From Maledivibacter halophilus (GTDB taxonomy: Bacteria; Bacillota; Clostridia; Peptostreptococcales; Caminicellaceae): a DNA stretch of 64,000 nucleotides. Below, one piece after another: positions 24,242-33,769 of this stretch. The DNA lies in contig NZ_FUZT01000006.1 of NCBI RefSeq assembly GCF_900167445.1, positions 124,001 to 188,000 on the forward strand, written 5' to 3'. How positions within the stretch are numbered: position 1 is the stretch's first letter; every line of letters begins with the position of its first letter. The notes beneath the pieces were generated by a model, which saw only the letters and a program-made list of their open reading frames with translations, was not told the origin of the DNA and searched no databases. A program made the position numbers and the translations under genes.

Positions 24242-25868
24242 AAAAATAATCACCCTTTTAAAACCTTTAATGTTTAAATATTATTTTAAAAAGTTAATTC
24301 ATGTTATAACACTGTCTTTGATGCTATGGGGAGGAGCTTCGTTTGCTTTTATGATTTTTTCAAGATTTTTCCCCATAACTTTTATATGGAATAAAATAAT
24401 TATAGTTTTAATTTTTTCTTTAATAGCAGGATTTATTTGGTCATTATATAAAAAGCCTTCCTATAAGGAAACAGCAATTTTACTGGATTCCTTTGGACTT
24501 AAAGAGAGGATAGTAACATCCTTGGATTTAAAGGGCAAAGAGAGCTTAGTTGCAAAAATTCAAAAGGAGGATACCTTAAAATTCCTTCAAAGAGAAGATT
24601 TGAAATCAAAAATTTCTTTAAGGCCTTCTTTGAAAGTATTACTATTTATATTAATATTTTTCATCTCTACTATAGGAGTAAGCTTTATACCAACAAAATC
24701 CTATACTGTTGCTAAAGAAAGGGAGAAAAATATAGAAAAACTAGAAGAAGAAAAAGCAAAGATAGAAAAGGTGAAGAAAAAAATAGAGAAAGATAAGGTG
24801 CTAAAACTAGAAGAAAAGAAGGAAATAGAAGAAAGCTTAAATAAAATAAAAAATCGTATTGAAGAATCAAAGGATTTAAAAAATATTCAAAAAGAAATTA
24901 TAAAGACTAAAAATGAACTGGAGAAAATAGGTAAAGATATTAACGAAAGAGAAATGAATAAAATAGCTAAAAAACTTGAAAATAAGAATTTCACTAAAAC
25001 ATTAGCTGAAAAACTCAAAGAGAGAAATTCCCATGAAATAACTAAGGAAATTGAAGGCATGGCTAATAAAATAAAAAAAATGAATAAAGATGATCTGGAA
25101 AAACTAATAAATGAATTGAAGGAATTGCAAAAACTGTTAAAGAATAATCCCAAGCTTGTAGAGGCATTTAAAGAAATTAGAGATGCCATATCCCAGTCTA
25201 TAGAGCAGGAAAGTCAAAACAGCAACATGATTAATCAGAGTCTTGAGAATTTAAACAAAGCAATAAATAATATGCTTAATAATTCCAATATTTCTACTCA
25301 ATTAGCTGAAGCTTTAAATAGCATAGATGAATTAAATAATAGCTTAAATGAAATGACAGAAAATGAAGATATAACCATAAGCCAAGGTAGCTTAGGAAAT
25401 GAAGGAAATAGCGAAAGTCCATCTTCATACCCGACTGGAGAGCATGGTGCTCAAGAAGGTGGCCAAAGTAATAGAAATAATGAAAATCAAGGCAATAGCC
25501 TTGGAAATAATGGTTCAGGAAATGGAAGTTCATCCGGTAGTGAAGGAAGAGAAGGAAGCCCTCAAAATAGTAGTGGTGGAAAACAGGAAAGTAGTGATGA
25601 AAAGGCCAAGGACTATGAGAAAATCTTTACACCAAAGAGGCTTAATGTAGATGGTGAAAGCAGTAAAATCCATGATGAAATAGATAAGTCAGGGCAAAAA
25701 GACATTATAGAGGTTAAAAAATTCGGAGAAGATATGGGAGAATCTATTCCATTTAGTGAAGTGTTTAGAAATTATAGAGATAGTGAATACAAAAGGTTGG
25801 AAGAAGAAGAAATTCCCCTGAATATGCAGGAAGTTGTTAAGGAGTATTTTATTAAGTTAGACGAGTAA
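24231..25868 (+). CDS. Coiled-coil membrane protein with Gly/Ser/Asn-rich linker (DUF4175-like)
   Basis: 545 residues. Two membrane spans near the N-terminus (about 22-44 and 51-72) and a third (about 137-156) precede a long charged coiled coil (about 160-400, rich in KKIEKDK/EEKKE repeats). A low-complexity Gly/Ser/Asn/Glu stretch (about 400-455) leads to a conserved-looking end, MGESIPFSEVFRNYRDSEY. Proteins of this shape sit between ABC permeases and MoxR genes in comparable clusters. A scaffold crossing the wall or linking the ABC unit to MoxR/VWA proteins is inference. It overlaps the permease gene by 11 bases. Confidence 0.78.
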   Translation: MLDKKIITLLKPLMFKYYFKKLIHVITLSLMLWGGASFAFMIFSRFFPITFIWNKIIIVLIFSLIAGFIWSLYKKPSYKETAILLDSFGLKERIVTSLDLKGKESLVAKIQKEDTLKFLQREDLKSKISLRPSLKVLLFILIFFISTIGVSFIPTKSYTVAKEREKNIEKLEEEKAKIEKVKKKIEKDKVLKLEEKKEIEESLNKIKNRIEESKDLKNIQKEIIKTKNELEKIGKDINEREMNKIAKKLENKNFTKTLAEKLKERNSHEITKEIEGMANKIKKMNKDDLEKLINELKELQKLLKNNPKLVEAFKEIRDAISQSIEQESQNSNMINQSLENLNKAINNMLNNSNISTQLAEALNSIDELNNSLNEMTENEDITISQGSLGNEGNSESPSSYPTGEHGAQEGGQSNRNNENQGNSLGNNGSGNGSSSGSEGREGSPQNSSGGKQESSDEKAKDYEKIFTPKRLNVDGESSKIHDEIDKSGQKDIIEVKKFGEDMGESIPFSEVFRNYRDSEYKRLEEEEIPLNMQEVVKEYFIKLDE

Positions 25869-25913
25869 ATAACAAAGGGAAAAGAATAAAAAGATAGGGA
25901 AAGGATAGAGGTT

Positions 25914-26894
25914 ATGGAATTTAATGAAAAGGATTTTAGAGAATTCAAGGATAAATTTAATAGTATTAAGAATGAAATACAAAAAGCTATTATAGGCCAG
26001 GAGGAGCTCATTGAAAAGGTGCTTATTGCAATGTTATGTGAGGGAAACGTGTTACTTGAAGGAGTACCGGGACTTGGGAAAACCCAGCTTGTGAAAACCA
26101 TTGGAGAGGTTTTAAATCTTGAATTTTCAAGAATTCAATTTACTCCTGATCTTATGCCAGCAGATGTTTTAGGAACAAATATAATAGTCAATGACGAAAA
26201 TGGAAGAAATAGATTTGAATTTCAAAGAGGACCTGTATTTACCAATATTCTTTTGGCAGATGAGATAAATAGAGCAACTCCTAAAACCCAAAGTGCCATG
26301 CTTCAATGTATGCAGGAGAAGATGGTTACCTCTGGAAATACAACCTATAATCTCGACAAACCTTTTTTTGTATTGGCCACTCAAAACCCTATAGAAATGG
26401 AAGGAACTTATGCTCTTCCAGAAGCTCAAATGGATAGATTTATATTTAAATTAAATGTAGAATTCCCTAATTTAAAGGAGCTGCAAGATATAGTAAACCT
26501 TACTACTAATAGTAATAATATAGACCTTGAAAAGATAACCGATAGAGAAGATATATTAAAAATGATAAATATATCAAAAGAGATCCCCATATCTGAACCA
26601 GTGTTGGAATATGCCATGAAGCTAGTTCTATTTACCCATCCCCAAGGTGAAGGAAGTCCAGAGATAACTAAGAAGTATGTTAGATTTGGTTCAAGCCCTA
26701 GAGGAGCACAGGCAATAGTAAGGTCTGCAAAGGTTAAGGCCCTTATAGAAGGAAGATTTAATGTATCCTTTGATGATATAAAATACGTGGCCTTTCCAGC
26801 ATTAAGACATAGATTAATACTTAATTTTGAGGCTATGGGTGATAATGTAGACAGCGATTATGTAATAGATAAGATAATAGACAAAGTTGACTAA
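25914..26894 (+). CDS. MoxR-family AAA+ ATPase
   Basis: 326 residues. The Walker A loop is LLEGVPGLGKT (about 43-53), Walker B ILLADEINRA, sensor 1 ATQNP, and the arginine-finger region ALPEAQMDRF, all intact. MoxR ATPases act with VWA-domain proteins as chaperones that insert cofactors or activate enzyme and surface complexes. Genes for a DUF58 protein and two VWA proteins follow directly, the classic arrangement. The start has GGATAGAGGT before the ATG. It is 45 bases after the coiled-coil gene, the largest gap in the operon. Confidence 0.95.
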   Translation: MEFNEKDFREFKDKFNSIKNEIQKAIIGQEELIEKVLIAMLCEGNVLLEGVPGLGKTQLVKTIGEVLNLEFSRIQFTPDLMPADVLGTNIIVNDENGRNRFEFQRGPVFTNILLADEINRATPKTQSAMLQCMQEKMVTSGNTTYNLDKPFFVLATQNPIEMEGTYALPEAQMDRFIFKLNVEFPNLKELQDIVNLTTNSNNIDLEKITDREDILKMINISKEIPISEPVLEYAMKLVLFTHPQGEGSPEITKKYVRFGSSPRGAQAIVRSAKVKALIEGRFNVSFDDIKYVAFPALRHRLILNFEAMGDNVDSDYVIDKIIDKVD

Positions 26895-26918
26895 AGTCAC
26901 TAAATAAGGGGTGATATA

Positions 26919-27776
26919 TTGTTAGATAAAAGCTTCTTAAATAAACTAAATACCTTGAAATTGAATTATAGATTATCAATAAATAAAGGCTACAGCGGTG
27001 GAAGAAAGTCCAATGCCAAGGGATCTTCAAGTGAGTTTTCAGATTTTAGAGAGTATATCCACGGCGATGATTTTAGAAAGATTGACTGGAATGCCTATGG
27101 AAGATTTGAAAAGCTTTATGTAAAGGAATTTATGGAGGAAAGAGAAGTGCTCATAAATATATTCTTAGATAATTCAAAATCCATAGATTTTGGTATGCCT
27201 CAAAAGGCTGAATTCCTTAAAAATCTTGCACTTGCTTTTTCTTATATAGGTCTTAATAATCTGGATAGGATAAATTTATATTATGGTGAAGAGAGCAATC
27301 TTAAAGAATCTGGATATTTAAGGAGTAAAAATTCTCTTAATAAGGTTATAGAATTGTTAGATAGCTTGTGTTTTCAAAATAAAACCGATATATTTACCTT
27401 AATAGAAAAAAGATTCTATAAGCCTGGAATTTCTATAATAATTTCTGATTTGTTTACTGATGAGTTTCAAAATATCATAAAATATCTATCTTATATGAAT
27501 CAAAAAATAATAGTCATTCATTTACTCGATAAAAAAGAGATAAAGCCTGATCTAATTGGGGATCTAAGACTTATAGATAGTGAGACATTGGAAGATAATG
27601 ATATCTCCATAAATAGGGCGATTTTGAACTCCTATGAAAATACATTTAAAAATTTTTTGAAGGGTATTAAAGAAACTACTAAAAAATACGGAGCAATATA
27701 TACTCTTATTACCAATGAATTTTCGATGGAGAAAATAATATTTGAAAGGCTCATGGGGGCTGGTATTTTGAGGTGA
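26919..27776 (+). CDS. DUF58 domain-containing protein
   Basis: 285 residues. The diagnostic DUF58 segment is YSGGRKSNAKGSSSEFSDF (about 23-41) followed by REYIHGDDFRKIDWNAYGR, with a VWA-like fold downstream (INIFLDNSKSIDFG, an incomplete MIDAS). DUF58 proteins almost always accompany MoxR ATPases. TTG start with AAGGGGTGAT 5 bases upstream. It lacks the N-terminal membrane spans of longer relatives, so it should be cytoplasmic or peripheral. It may adapt MoxR to the membrane VWA proteins, which is inference. Confidence 0.92.
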   Translation: MLDKSFLNKLNTLKLNYRLSINKGYSGGRKSNAKGSSSEFSDFREYIHGDDFRKIDWNAYGRFEKLYVKEFMEEREVLINIFLDNSKSIDFGMPQKAEFLKNLALAFSYIGLNNLDRINLYYGEESNLKESGYLRSKNSLNKVIELLDSLCFQNKTDIFTLIEKRFYKPGISIIISDLFTDEFQNIIKYLSYMNQKIIVIHLLDKKEIKPDLIGDLRLIDSETLEDNDISINRAILNSYENTFKNFLKGIKETTKKYGAIYTLITNEFSMEKIIFERLMGAGILR

Positions 27777-27781
27777 TAATA

Positions 27782-29581
27782 ATGAGTTTCTTTTCCCCAA
27801 TAAATTTTCTGTTTTTACTTGGTATAATCCCGATAATAATTATGTATCTTTTGAAAAAGAAGCATCAGGATGTGGAAGTGTCTAGTATATATCTTTGGGA
27901 AAAGGCTGTTAGGGATGTAGAGGCTAATGCTCCCTGGCAGAGGCTGAGGAAAAACATATTATTAATATTACAGCTTCTAATTTTTATAATGCTTGTTTTT
28001 TTTCTGACTAAGCCATACATCATTTCCGATACATTTAAGACAGACAATTTGATTATCGTTATAGATAAATCCTTGAGCATGTCAACTCTAGAGGATAATG
28101 TCAGTAGGCTTGATAAATCAAAAAAAGATGTGGAAAATATATTAAAAAACTTAAAACCCAAATCCTCGGTAACGTTAATTACAATGGATGATAGTCCTGA
28201 GGTCATTATTAGTAAATCAAAGTATAAATCAGTTTTACTTGATAAATTAAAAAAAATACAGCAAAGCAATTCCACAGATAATGTTGAAGAAACCTTGTCT
28301 TTATTAAAGGCAATGACCAATGAGATGGAGAACTATAAAGTTATTTTTTATACCGATAAAAGCATAGAGACTGATATAGATAATTTAATAATTAAAAAAA
28401 TAGGGAATCCCCATAATAATCTAGCTATAGAAAATCTATCATGTAAAAAGGATAATAATTCTGTAGAGGCACTAATTGATGTTAAAAATTATGGAAATAG
28501 GGATCAAACAACTGACTTAATAATCTATAAGGGAAATGAAATATATGATGTTAAAGAGATTTTTATTAAGGCAGGGGAAAGTAAAAAGATTTATGCGGAG
28601 GGAATTCCAAAAACAGATATAATTAAAGCAGAGATAGATATAGACGACCCATTAAAGGCTGATAATGAAAGATACTGTGTAATAGAGGATGGCAGTGCAA
28701 GAAAGGTCCTTATGATTACTAGGGGAAATATATTTCTTGAAAAGGCAATAGCTTTAAATGAGAATATTGAACTTTACAAAACCAACGAGGTTTTACCAGA
28801 TATTGAAGGATATGATCTTTATGTTTATGATGAAATGCTCCCGGCTAGCTTGCCAACCGATGGCAGCATTTTCATATTGAATCCTGCTAATTTTGATGGA
28901 GTTGTTAAGGTTAATGAAATAGTTAAGGAAGGTAAGCTTACGGTATCAGAGGAAGATGAATTATTAAAATATGTTGATTTTGATATATCCATGAGTAGGG
29001 TAAAGCTCCTTTCTCCTCCTGACTGGGGTAGACCCTTTATATACTCTAATGATGAAGCAATAGGATTTAAGGGAATCAAAAAGAATCAAAAGTTTGTAGT
29101 ACTAGGTTTTGATATTCATGACACGGATTTGCCCTTAAAGTACAGTTTCCCTATTTTCATTCAAAATGTACTTGATTATACTTTAGATTTAAATTTACAA
29201 AGAAATACCAAGGTGTTTTCAGGACAGGGAATAGAAATAAATATATCTCCTAAGACAAGGGAGGCATATGTTACAGGCCCTAATAAAGATAAAATAAAGA
29301 TAGCACCTCCTTTTCCCGTATCAACCTTTACAGATACCAATGATACAGGGGTTTATACAGTAGAACAAAATATCGATGATATTAAATTATTCAGTTACTT
29401 TGCTTCCAATGTAAATACAATAAAGGAATCGAATATAAGTTATGATGCTGAAACTCTAAATCAAGTTGATATAAAGGATAAAGTAGAGGAAAATGCTATG
29501 GTCAGTGTAAAGAATGTTTTTCTAATTATAGCATTAATAATTTTAGCAGCAGAATGGGTGGTGTATAGTCGTGGGTACTAG
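27782..29581 (+). CDS. BatA/VWA-domain membrane protein
   Basis: 599 residues. The N-terminal aerotolerance BatA-type region (FFSPINFLFLLGIIPIIIMY, then APWQRLRKNILLILQLL) gives two spans, followed by a VWA domain whose MIDAS is DKSLSM (D-x-S-x-S, about 95-100). A large extracytoplasmic part and a final span (VFLIIALIILAAEWVVY) complete it. The ATG at 27782 is 4 bases after GAGGTGAT, which overlaps the DUF58 stop. The intact MIDAS suggests metal-dependent protein binding. It partners the MoxR ATPase upstream. Confidence 0.88.
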   Translation: MSFFSPINFLFLLGIIPIIIMYLLKKKHQDVEVSSIYLWEKAVRDVEANAPWQRLRKNILLILQLLIFIMLVFFLTKPYIISDTFKTDNLIIVIDKSLSMSTLEDNVSRLDKSKKDVENILKNLKPKSSVTLITMDDSPEVIISKSKYKSVLLDKLKKIQQSNSTDNVEETLSLLKAMTNEMENYKVIFYTDKSIETDIDNLIIKKIGNPHNNLAIENLSCKKDNNSVEALIDVKNYGNRDQTTDLIIYKGNEIYDVKEIFIKAGESKKIYAEGIPKTDIIKAEIDIDDPLKADNERYCVIEDGSARKVLMITRGNIFLEKAIALNENIELYKTNEVLPDIEGYDLYVYDEMLPASLPTDGSIFILNPANFDGVVKVNEIVKEGKLTVSEEDELLKYVDFDISMSRVKLLSPPDWGRPFIYSNDEAIGFKGIKKNQKFVVLGFDIHDTDLPLKYSFPIFIQNVLDYTLDLNLQRNTKVFSGQGIEINISPKTREAYVTGPNKDKIKIAPPFPVSTFTDTNDTGVYTVEQNIDDIKLFSYFASNVNTIKESNISYDAETLNQVDIKDKVEENAMVSVKNVFLIIALIILAAEWVVYSRGY

Positions 29582-32363
29582 CTTTGAAAATCCCCATATT
29601 TTATTACTGATTCCACTTTTTATTTTATTTGCCACTTACTTTAGCAAATTTAGATTTAGAGCTGGAAATAATGGAAGAAGAAAAACAATCCTTGGGATAC
29701 GAATAATTGTATTTATATTAATGATTCTTGCACTGAGTGGTATTAATATAAAAACCCATGTAGATACTACTACAACCATATTTGCAGTTGACTTATCTAA
29801 AAGCAATGAAGAAAATCAGGAGGACTTAAGGAAGTTTATATCTGAATCATTAAAATATGCTGGTAAGGATGACCGAGTCGGGGTAATTGCATTTGGAGAA
29901 AAGAGCGAAGTTGAGATTCCAATAGTTGACAAGCTTCAAAGCATTAATTTTCAAACAAAGATAAAAAGAGAATTTACAAATATTGAAAAGGCATTGAAAC
30001 TGTCAAGGTCATTAATACCAGAAAATTCAAAGAAGAGGATAGTTCTATTAACCGATGGTAGAGAAAATGTAGGGGACAGTATAAATGAAGGGAATATGTT
30101 AAATATAAATGATATAGACCTTAAGATATTTAAAACTGAAGGTTTTACAGGAAATGAAGTACAGCTTAAGGAAATTGTTATACCAAAGACAGTATATGAA
30201 AATCAATCCTTTGATGTAATATTGGATATATATAGTAATGTAATCACAAATTCTAAAATAACTCTTTTTTCTGAAAATAATATAGTAGGAGAAAAAGAGG
30301 TGAGTCTGGAAAAGGGAAATAATAAGTTTGTTTTTAAAGATAAGGCCTTAAACAGCGGCTTTAGATCCTATAGAGCAGTAATAGCTCCAGAAAATGATAC
30401 ATTCACTCAAAATAATACCTATTCTACCTTTTCAAATGTAAAGGGTAAGCCTAATGTGCTGTTAATTGATGGGGAGAGTAAAGGCGGCAGGGAAATAAAT
30501 AAGATTTTAGAGGCTGCTGCTATTGGTGTTGATTATGTTGACTCCAAAGAAATACCTAATCAGCTATCAAATCTTTTGAAATATAAGAGTATAATAATGA
30601 GTGATGTATCCCTTCATAATATAGATAAGAAGTTTATAGAAGCTTTGCAAATCTATGTGAGGGATTATGGAGGAGGCTTAGTTGTAACTGGTGGTGAGAA
30701 CAGTTATGCCCTAGGGGGTTATTATAAGACAAAGCTTGAAGAAATACTTCCTGTAAATATGGAGATGAAGATAAAGGGAGAGGTACCTAGTCTTGGACTA
30801 ATGCTTGTGATAGATAAATCGGGAAGTATGGAGGGGGGAGAACTCCAAACAAGCAAAATAGAGATGGCCAAGGAAGCAGCCATAAAAGCTGTTAACTCTT
30901 TAAAGCCTAAGGATCAGATAGGTGTAATCACCTTTGATGATACACCTCAGTGGGTTGTTAAGCCTTCACCAGACCAAAAGGAAGATAAAGTTAAAGGAGA
31001 TATTCAAACCATTAGGGCTGGAGGTGGAACAAGTATCATACCTGCACTGAATGAAGCCTATAGTACTCTAAAAGAAATTGATACGAAGCAAAAGCATATT
31101 ATACTATTAACAGATGGTCAGGCAGAAAGAGTTGGATATGATGAAGTAGTAAATAAAATGAAGGAAGCAGGAATAACTATTTCAACAGTAGCTGTAGGTG
31201 AAGGCTCCGATGTATCTCTTTTAGAAAGAATAGCAAAGGGAGGTAAAGGTAGATATTATTATGTTGATGAATATAGTAGTATACCGGAAATATTTACTAA
31301 AGAGACCTTTTTAGCGTCTAAGACATATATAAATAATAGAACATTTATTCCTAAAATAGCATCATCTAATCAGATAGTAATTCCAATGATGGATAGACCT
31401 ATTCCCTTAAGTGGATATATTAGTACTTCCTCAAAGGATAGGGCAGACATAATATTATATAGTGATAAAGATGAACCTATACTTGCTCTGTGGCAATATG
31501 GGCTAGGGAGGAGTATTGCCTGGACATCGGATTCCAATGGGAAATGGACTTCAGATTATTTGGAAGCTGAAGAAGGAATTGATTTTTTTACAAGAATGAT
31601 TCAGTCAACTTTTTATGAAGGTGGTAGTGAAGAATTATTTGTAGAAACAAAAAGGCAGGGAAATGCTATTCAAATTAGTGTTACCAATTTAAATGATGAT
31701 GAAAGATTGTATGATATGGAAGCAACAATAATAACACCAGAGCTTGAAAAATTTGGTATTGATTTAAATATAACTGATATTGATAAATATATTGGAGAGT
31801 TTGAAGCTTCAGAAAAAGGAACATATATTATTAATATAAATGCCACTCATGATGAAGAAGTAATAAAATCTACCCAAGAAGCCTTTACCATAAATTATTC
31901 CAAGGAATATGATATAACTTCATCATCTGGTAAACTAAATAATCTTATAAAAAAATCTAAAGGGACAATTATTATCGACCCCAATGAGGTCTTTACAAAA
32001 ACCGAAAAAAATGTCCTTGGGTATACAGATATATCAGAGATTTTGATTATTATTTCCCTAGCATTATTTATCATAGATATAGCCCTTAGAAGACTTAATA
32101 TTAGATTCAAAAAATTTAAAACAATAGGAGAAAATATACAACGAGATGTAGATAAGAAAGCTAAAGGGAATACAAAATCTACCATAAAGAGGAAAAAGAT
32201 ATCTTATAAAAGCAATGGATTTAAAAATAGAAACATAGAAAAAACAAGTGTAGGAGCTAATGAAAGGTCTAAAGACAAAAATAATGAAAAGCCAAATATA
32301 AATAATAGGAACACAATAAATACAGATAGACTATTAAAGGCAAAAAACAAGAGAAAAAAATAG
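29571..32363 (+). CDS. Large membrane protein with two VWA domains and an amidotransferase-like domain
   Basis: 930 residues. Two N-terminal spans, then VWA-1 with AVDLSKS (D-x-S-x-S, about 69-75), an amidotransferase-like segment (YVRDYGGGLVVTGGENSYAL, about 363-382), and VWA-2 with the MIDAS DKSGSM near 416-421 plus LLTDGQAE. A last span precedes a strongly basic tail of about 85 residues. Both MIDAS sites look intact. It overlaps the BatA gene by 11 bases. It is the last gene of the operon and is followed by a terminator. The domain order is known from other MoxR clusters; binding partners are not. Confidence 0.88.
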   Translation: MGTSFENPHILLLIPLFILFATYFSKFRFRAGNNGRRKTILGIRIIVFILMILALSGINIKTHVDTTTTIFAVDLSKSNEENQEDLRKFISESLKYAGKDDRVGVIAFGEKSEVEIPIVDKLQSINFQTKIKREFTNIEKALKLSRSLIPENSKKRIVLLTDGRENVGDSINEGNMLNINDIDLKIFKTEGFTGNEVQLKEIVIPKTVYENQSFDVILDIYSNVITNSKITLFSENNIVGEKEVSLEKGNNKFVFKDKALNSGFRSYRAVIAPENDTFTQNNTYSTFSNVKGKPNVLLIDGESKGGREINKILEAAAIGVDYVDSKEIPNQLSNLLKYKSIIMSDVSLHNIDKKFIEALQIYVRDYGGGLVVTGGENSYALGGYYKTKLEEILPVNMEMKIKGEVPSLGLMLVIDKSGSMEGGELQTSKIEMAKEAAIKAVNSLKPKDQIGVITFDDTPQWVVKPSPDQKEDKVKGDIQTIRAGGGTSIIPALNEAYSTLKEIDTKQKHIILLTDGQAERVGYDEVVNKMKEAGITISTVAVGEGSDVSLLERIAKGGKGRYYYVDEYSSIPEIFTKETFLASKTYINNRTFIPKIASSNQIVIPMMDRPIPLSGYISTSSKDRADIILYSDKDEPILALWQYGLGRSIAWTSDSNGKWTSDYLEAEEGIDFFTRMIQSTFYEGGSEELFVETKRQGNAIQISVTNLNDDERLYDMEATIITPELEKFGIDLNITDIDKYIGEFEASEKGTYIININATHDEEVIKSTQEAFTINYSKEYDITSSSGKLNNLIKKSKGTIIIDPNEVFTKTEKNVLGYTDISEILIIISLALFIIDIALRRLNIRFKKFKTIGENIQRDVDKKAKGNTKSTIKRKKISYKSNGFKNRNIEKTSVGANERSKDKNNEKPNINNRNTINTDRLLKAKNKRKK

Positions 32364-32390
32364 GAGTTCTAGAGAACTCTTATTTTTTAT
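32364..32390 (+). terminator. Terminator of the MoxR/VWA/ABC operon
   Basis: GAGTTCT (32364-32370) and AGAACTC (32373-32379), then TTATTTTTT. The hairpin begins directly after the stop codon. Confidence 0.75.
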
Positions 32391-32462
32391 GTACTAATAT
32401 TTCTGAAATTTGGATAAAATATTAAATATAATAATCTAAAATAAAGATACCAACTTTAAGAT

Positions 32463-32495
32463 CAAAGTTTAATTTATACCTGTACAAAACTCCAA
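32463..32495. repeat. Half copy of the family A palindrome
   Basis: AAAGTTTAATTTATACC followed by CAAAACTCC matches one arm and centre of the element at 11825-11932. No mirrored second arm is evident, so it looks like a decayed or solo half just upstream of the phosphatase gene. Confidence 0.4.
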
Positions 32496-32533
32496 TGTAA
32501 ATTTTATTGTTGGTTATCTATCAGGAGTTAAAA

Positions 32534-33145
32534 ATGCAAAAACTTTATCTGATAAGACATGGAGAAACCCAATGGAATTGTGAATCAAAGACACAAGGCT
32601 GTAGAAATATCCAATTAACCAAATTAGGAATAATGCAAGGAAAGCTATTGGCTAATAAGCTGCAAAGAGAAAATGAGGATTTCATAAAAATATATAGCAG
32701 TGACCTTGATAGATGTTACTTCACTGCTAAATTAATTAGTGAAAAAATACATGTGGATGTTGAAGTAAATAAGAAACTTAGAGAGATGTCTTTTGGTGCA
32801 TGGGAAGGACTAACCCTATCTCAAATAGAAAAGGGGTACTCAAAGGAATACATCAGATGGCGCAGGGAACCTCACACCGCATCTATTCCTAAGGGAGAAA
32901 ACTTAAAAATAGTGCAAAACAGGTGCTTGAATACTGTTAAAAAGATCCTAAATATTCATAATGATGGATCAATAATAATAGTATCCCATGGTGTGGCAAT
33001 AAAAACGATTTTATTGGGAATATTAGGAATTGATTTAAAGTATTTTTATAATATTACATTGGGAAATGCTTCCCTAAATAAAATAGAATTTAGAAATTAT
33101 GGACCTGTATTAAGTAACTTAAATGATTTATGTCATTTGTCATAA
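32534..33145 (+). CDS. Histidine phosphatase family protein (phosphoglycerate mutase-like)
   Basis: 203 residues. The catalytic RHG motif is LIRHGETQWN (His8 in this start), followed by the usual Arg region SSDLDRCYFTA, the Glu of REMSFGAWEGL, and the second His in IVSHGVAIK (about 153-161). The ATG at 32534 is used because CAGGAG lies 7 bases upstream; a TTG 27 bases earlier would only add residues before the conserved start. Family members include broad phosphatases and cobalamin CobC; no cobalamin gene is near, so the substrate is open. Confidence 0.88.
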   Translation: MQKLYLIRHGETQWNCESKTQGCRNIQLTKLGIMQGKLLANKLQRENEDFIKIYSSDLDRCYFTAKLISEKIHVDVEVNKKLREMSFGAWEGLTLSQIEKGYSKEYIRWRREPHTASIPKGENLKIVQNRCLNTVKKILNIHNDGSIIIVSHGVAIKTILLGILGIDLKYFYNITLGNASLNKIEFRNYGPVLSNLNDLCHLS

Positions 33146-33247
33146 AATACTAGGAAAAAACATTAAAGTCTACTTTCGCTTCTTTAGTTTCTCAGTAAAA
33201 TATTCATATTAAATTTTAATGTTAAACCTATATCTAGAGGTGAAAAA

Positions 33248-33466
33248 ATGAGGAAATACCCCATTAACAAATATAAAAAAATTAATAGAATTCTATTAAA
33301 AGCATGTGCATTTTCATTTATTTTATTAATCATAACCCAATTTTACTTAAAAATTAGTATTAAAAGTGTTGAACCATTTCTGAATAAAATGTGCAATAAA
33401 GATAATTTTAAATTTGAAGTTGTAAAAATAATACCAAAGAATAATAATAGAACTGGTATTTATTAA
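33248..33466 (+). CDS. Small single-span membrane protein of unknown function
   Basis: 72 residues with one hydrophobic segment (ACAFSFILLIITQFYLKI, about 25-42) after a basic N-terminus and a short, partly charged outside tail ending KNNNRTGIY. TAGAGGTG lies 6 bases before the ATG, so translation is plausible. I do not recognise it. It might be the truncated N-terminal part of a larger exported protein, since no domain follows the span. It stands alone between the phosphatase and cmk. Confidence 0.6.
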   Translation: MRKYPINKYKKINRILLKACAFSFILLIITQFYLKISIKSVEPFLNKMCNKDNFKFEVVKIIPKNNNRTGIY

Positions 33467-33551
33467 GCCATAATTATCAAAAAAAGTATATCTATACTTG
33501 TTATAGTTAACATATTAAGTTATAATTTTCTTATAAGAATAATTAGATAGG

Positions 33552-33575
33552 TGAGGAAATTTCATAATTACCTTT
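33552..33575. repeat. Solo end of a family B palindrome
   Basis: TGAGGAAATTTCATAATTAC then CTT matches the complement of AAGAAGGTAATTATGCAA plus the TTTCCTCA end of the other family B copies with one change. No second arm is clear. Confidence 0.4.
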
Positions 33576-33720
33576 TGTGAAAGCTTACTGCTATATAATT
33601 TTCAGTATCAGACAAGAGAGTTATTAAATTTTGAAGTTGGTCGATTATAGGTTAAGATTATTATAGATAGAGGATATAAAAATATGCTTATTTTTACATA
33701 ATCAAATTTATTTTAAATTT

Positions 33721-33743
33721 AACCACCAGCTTATCTGGTGGTT
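33721..33743 (+). terminator. Perfect 9-bp hairpin upstream of cmk
   Basis: AACCACCAG (33721-33729) and CTGGTGGTT (33735-33743) with a five-base loop. No real T run follows, so it may be an RNA 5'-end stabiliser or attenuator rather than a terminator. Confidence 0.45.
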
Positions 33744-33769
33744 AATATATTTGTGAGAGGAGCAGCATA

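Larger units (their letters stand above)
33467..33769. other. Spacer between the small membrane protein gene and cmk
   Basis: Holds an AAGTATA..TATACTT hairpin (about 33483-33500), a solo family B end (33552-33575) and the AACCACCAG hairpin at 33721-33743. No reading frame or clear promoter is seen. Confidence 0.5.

Noticed and set aside
25294-25533. Minus-strand frame opposite the coiled-coil gene, and a plus-strand shadow at 25399-25650
   Set aside because: Both are shadows of the low-complexity Gly/Ser/Asn region; no ribosome sites and they oppose or overlap a coupled operon gene.
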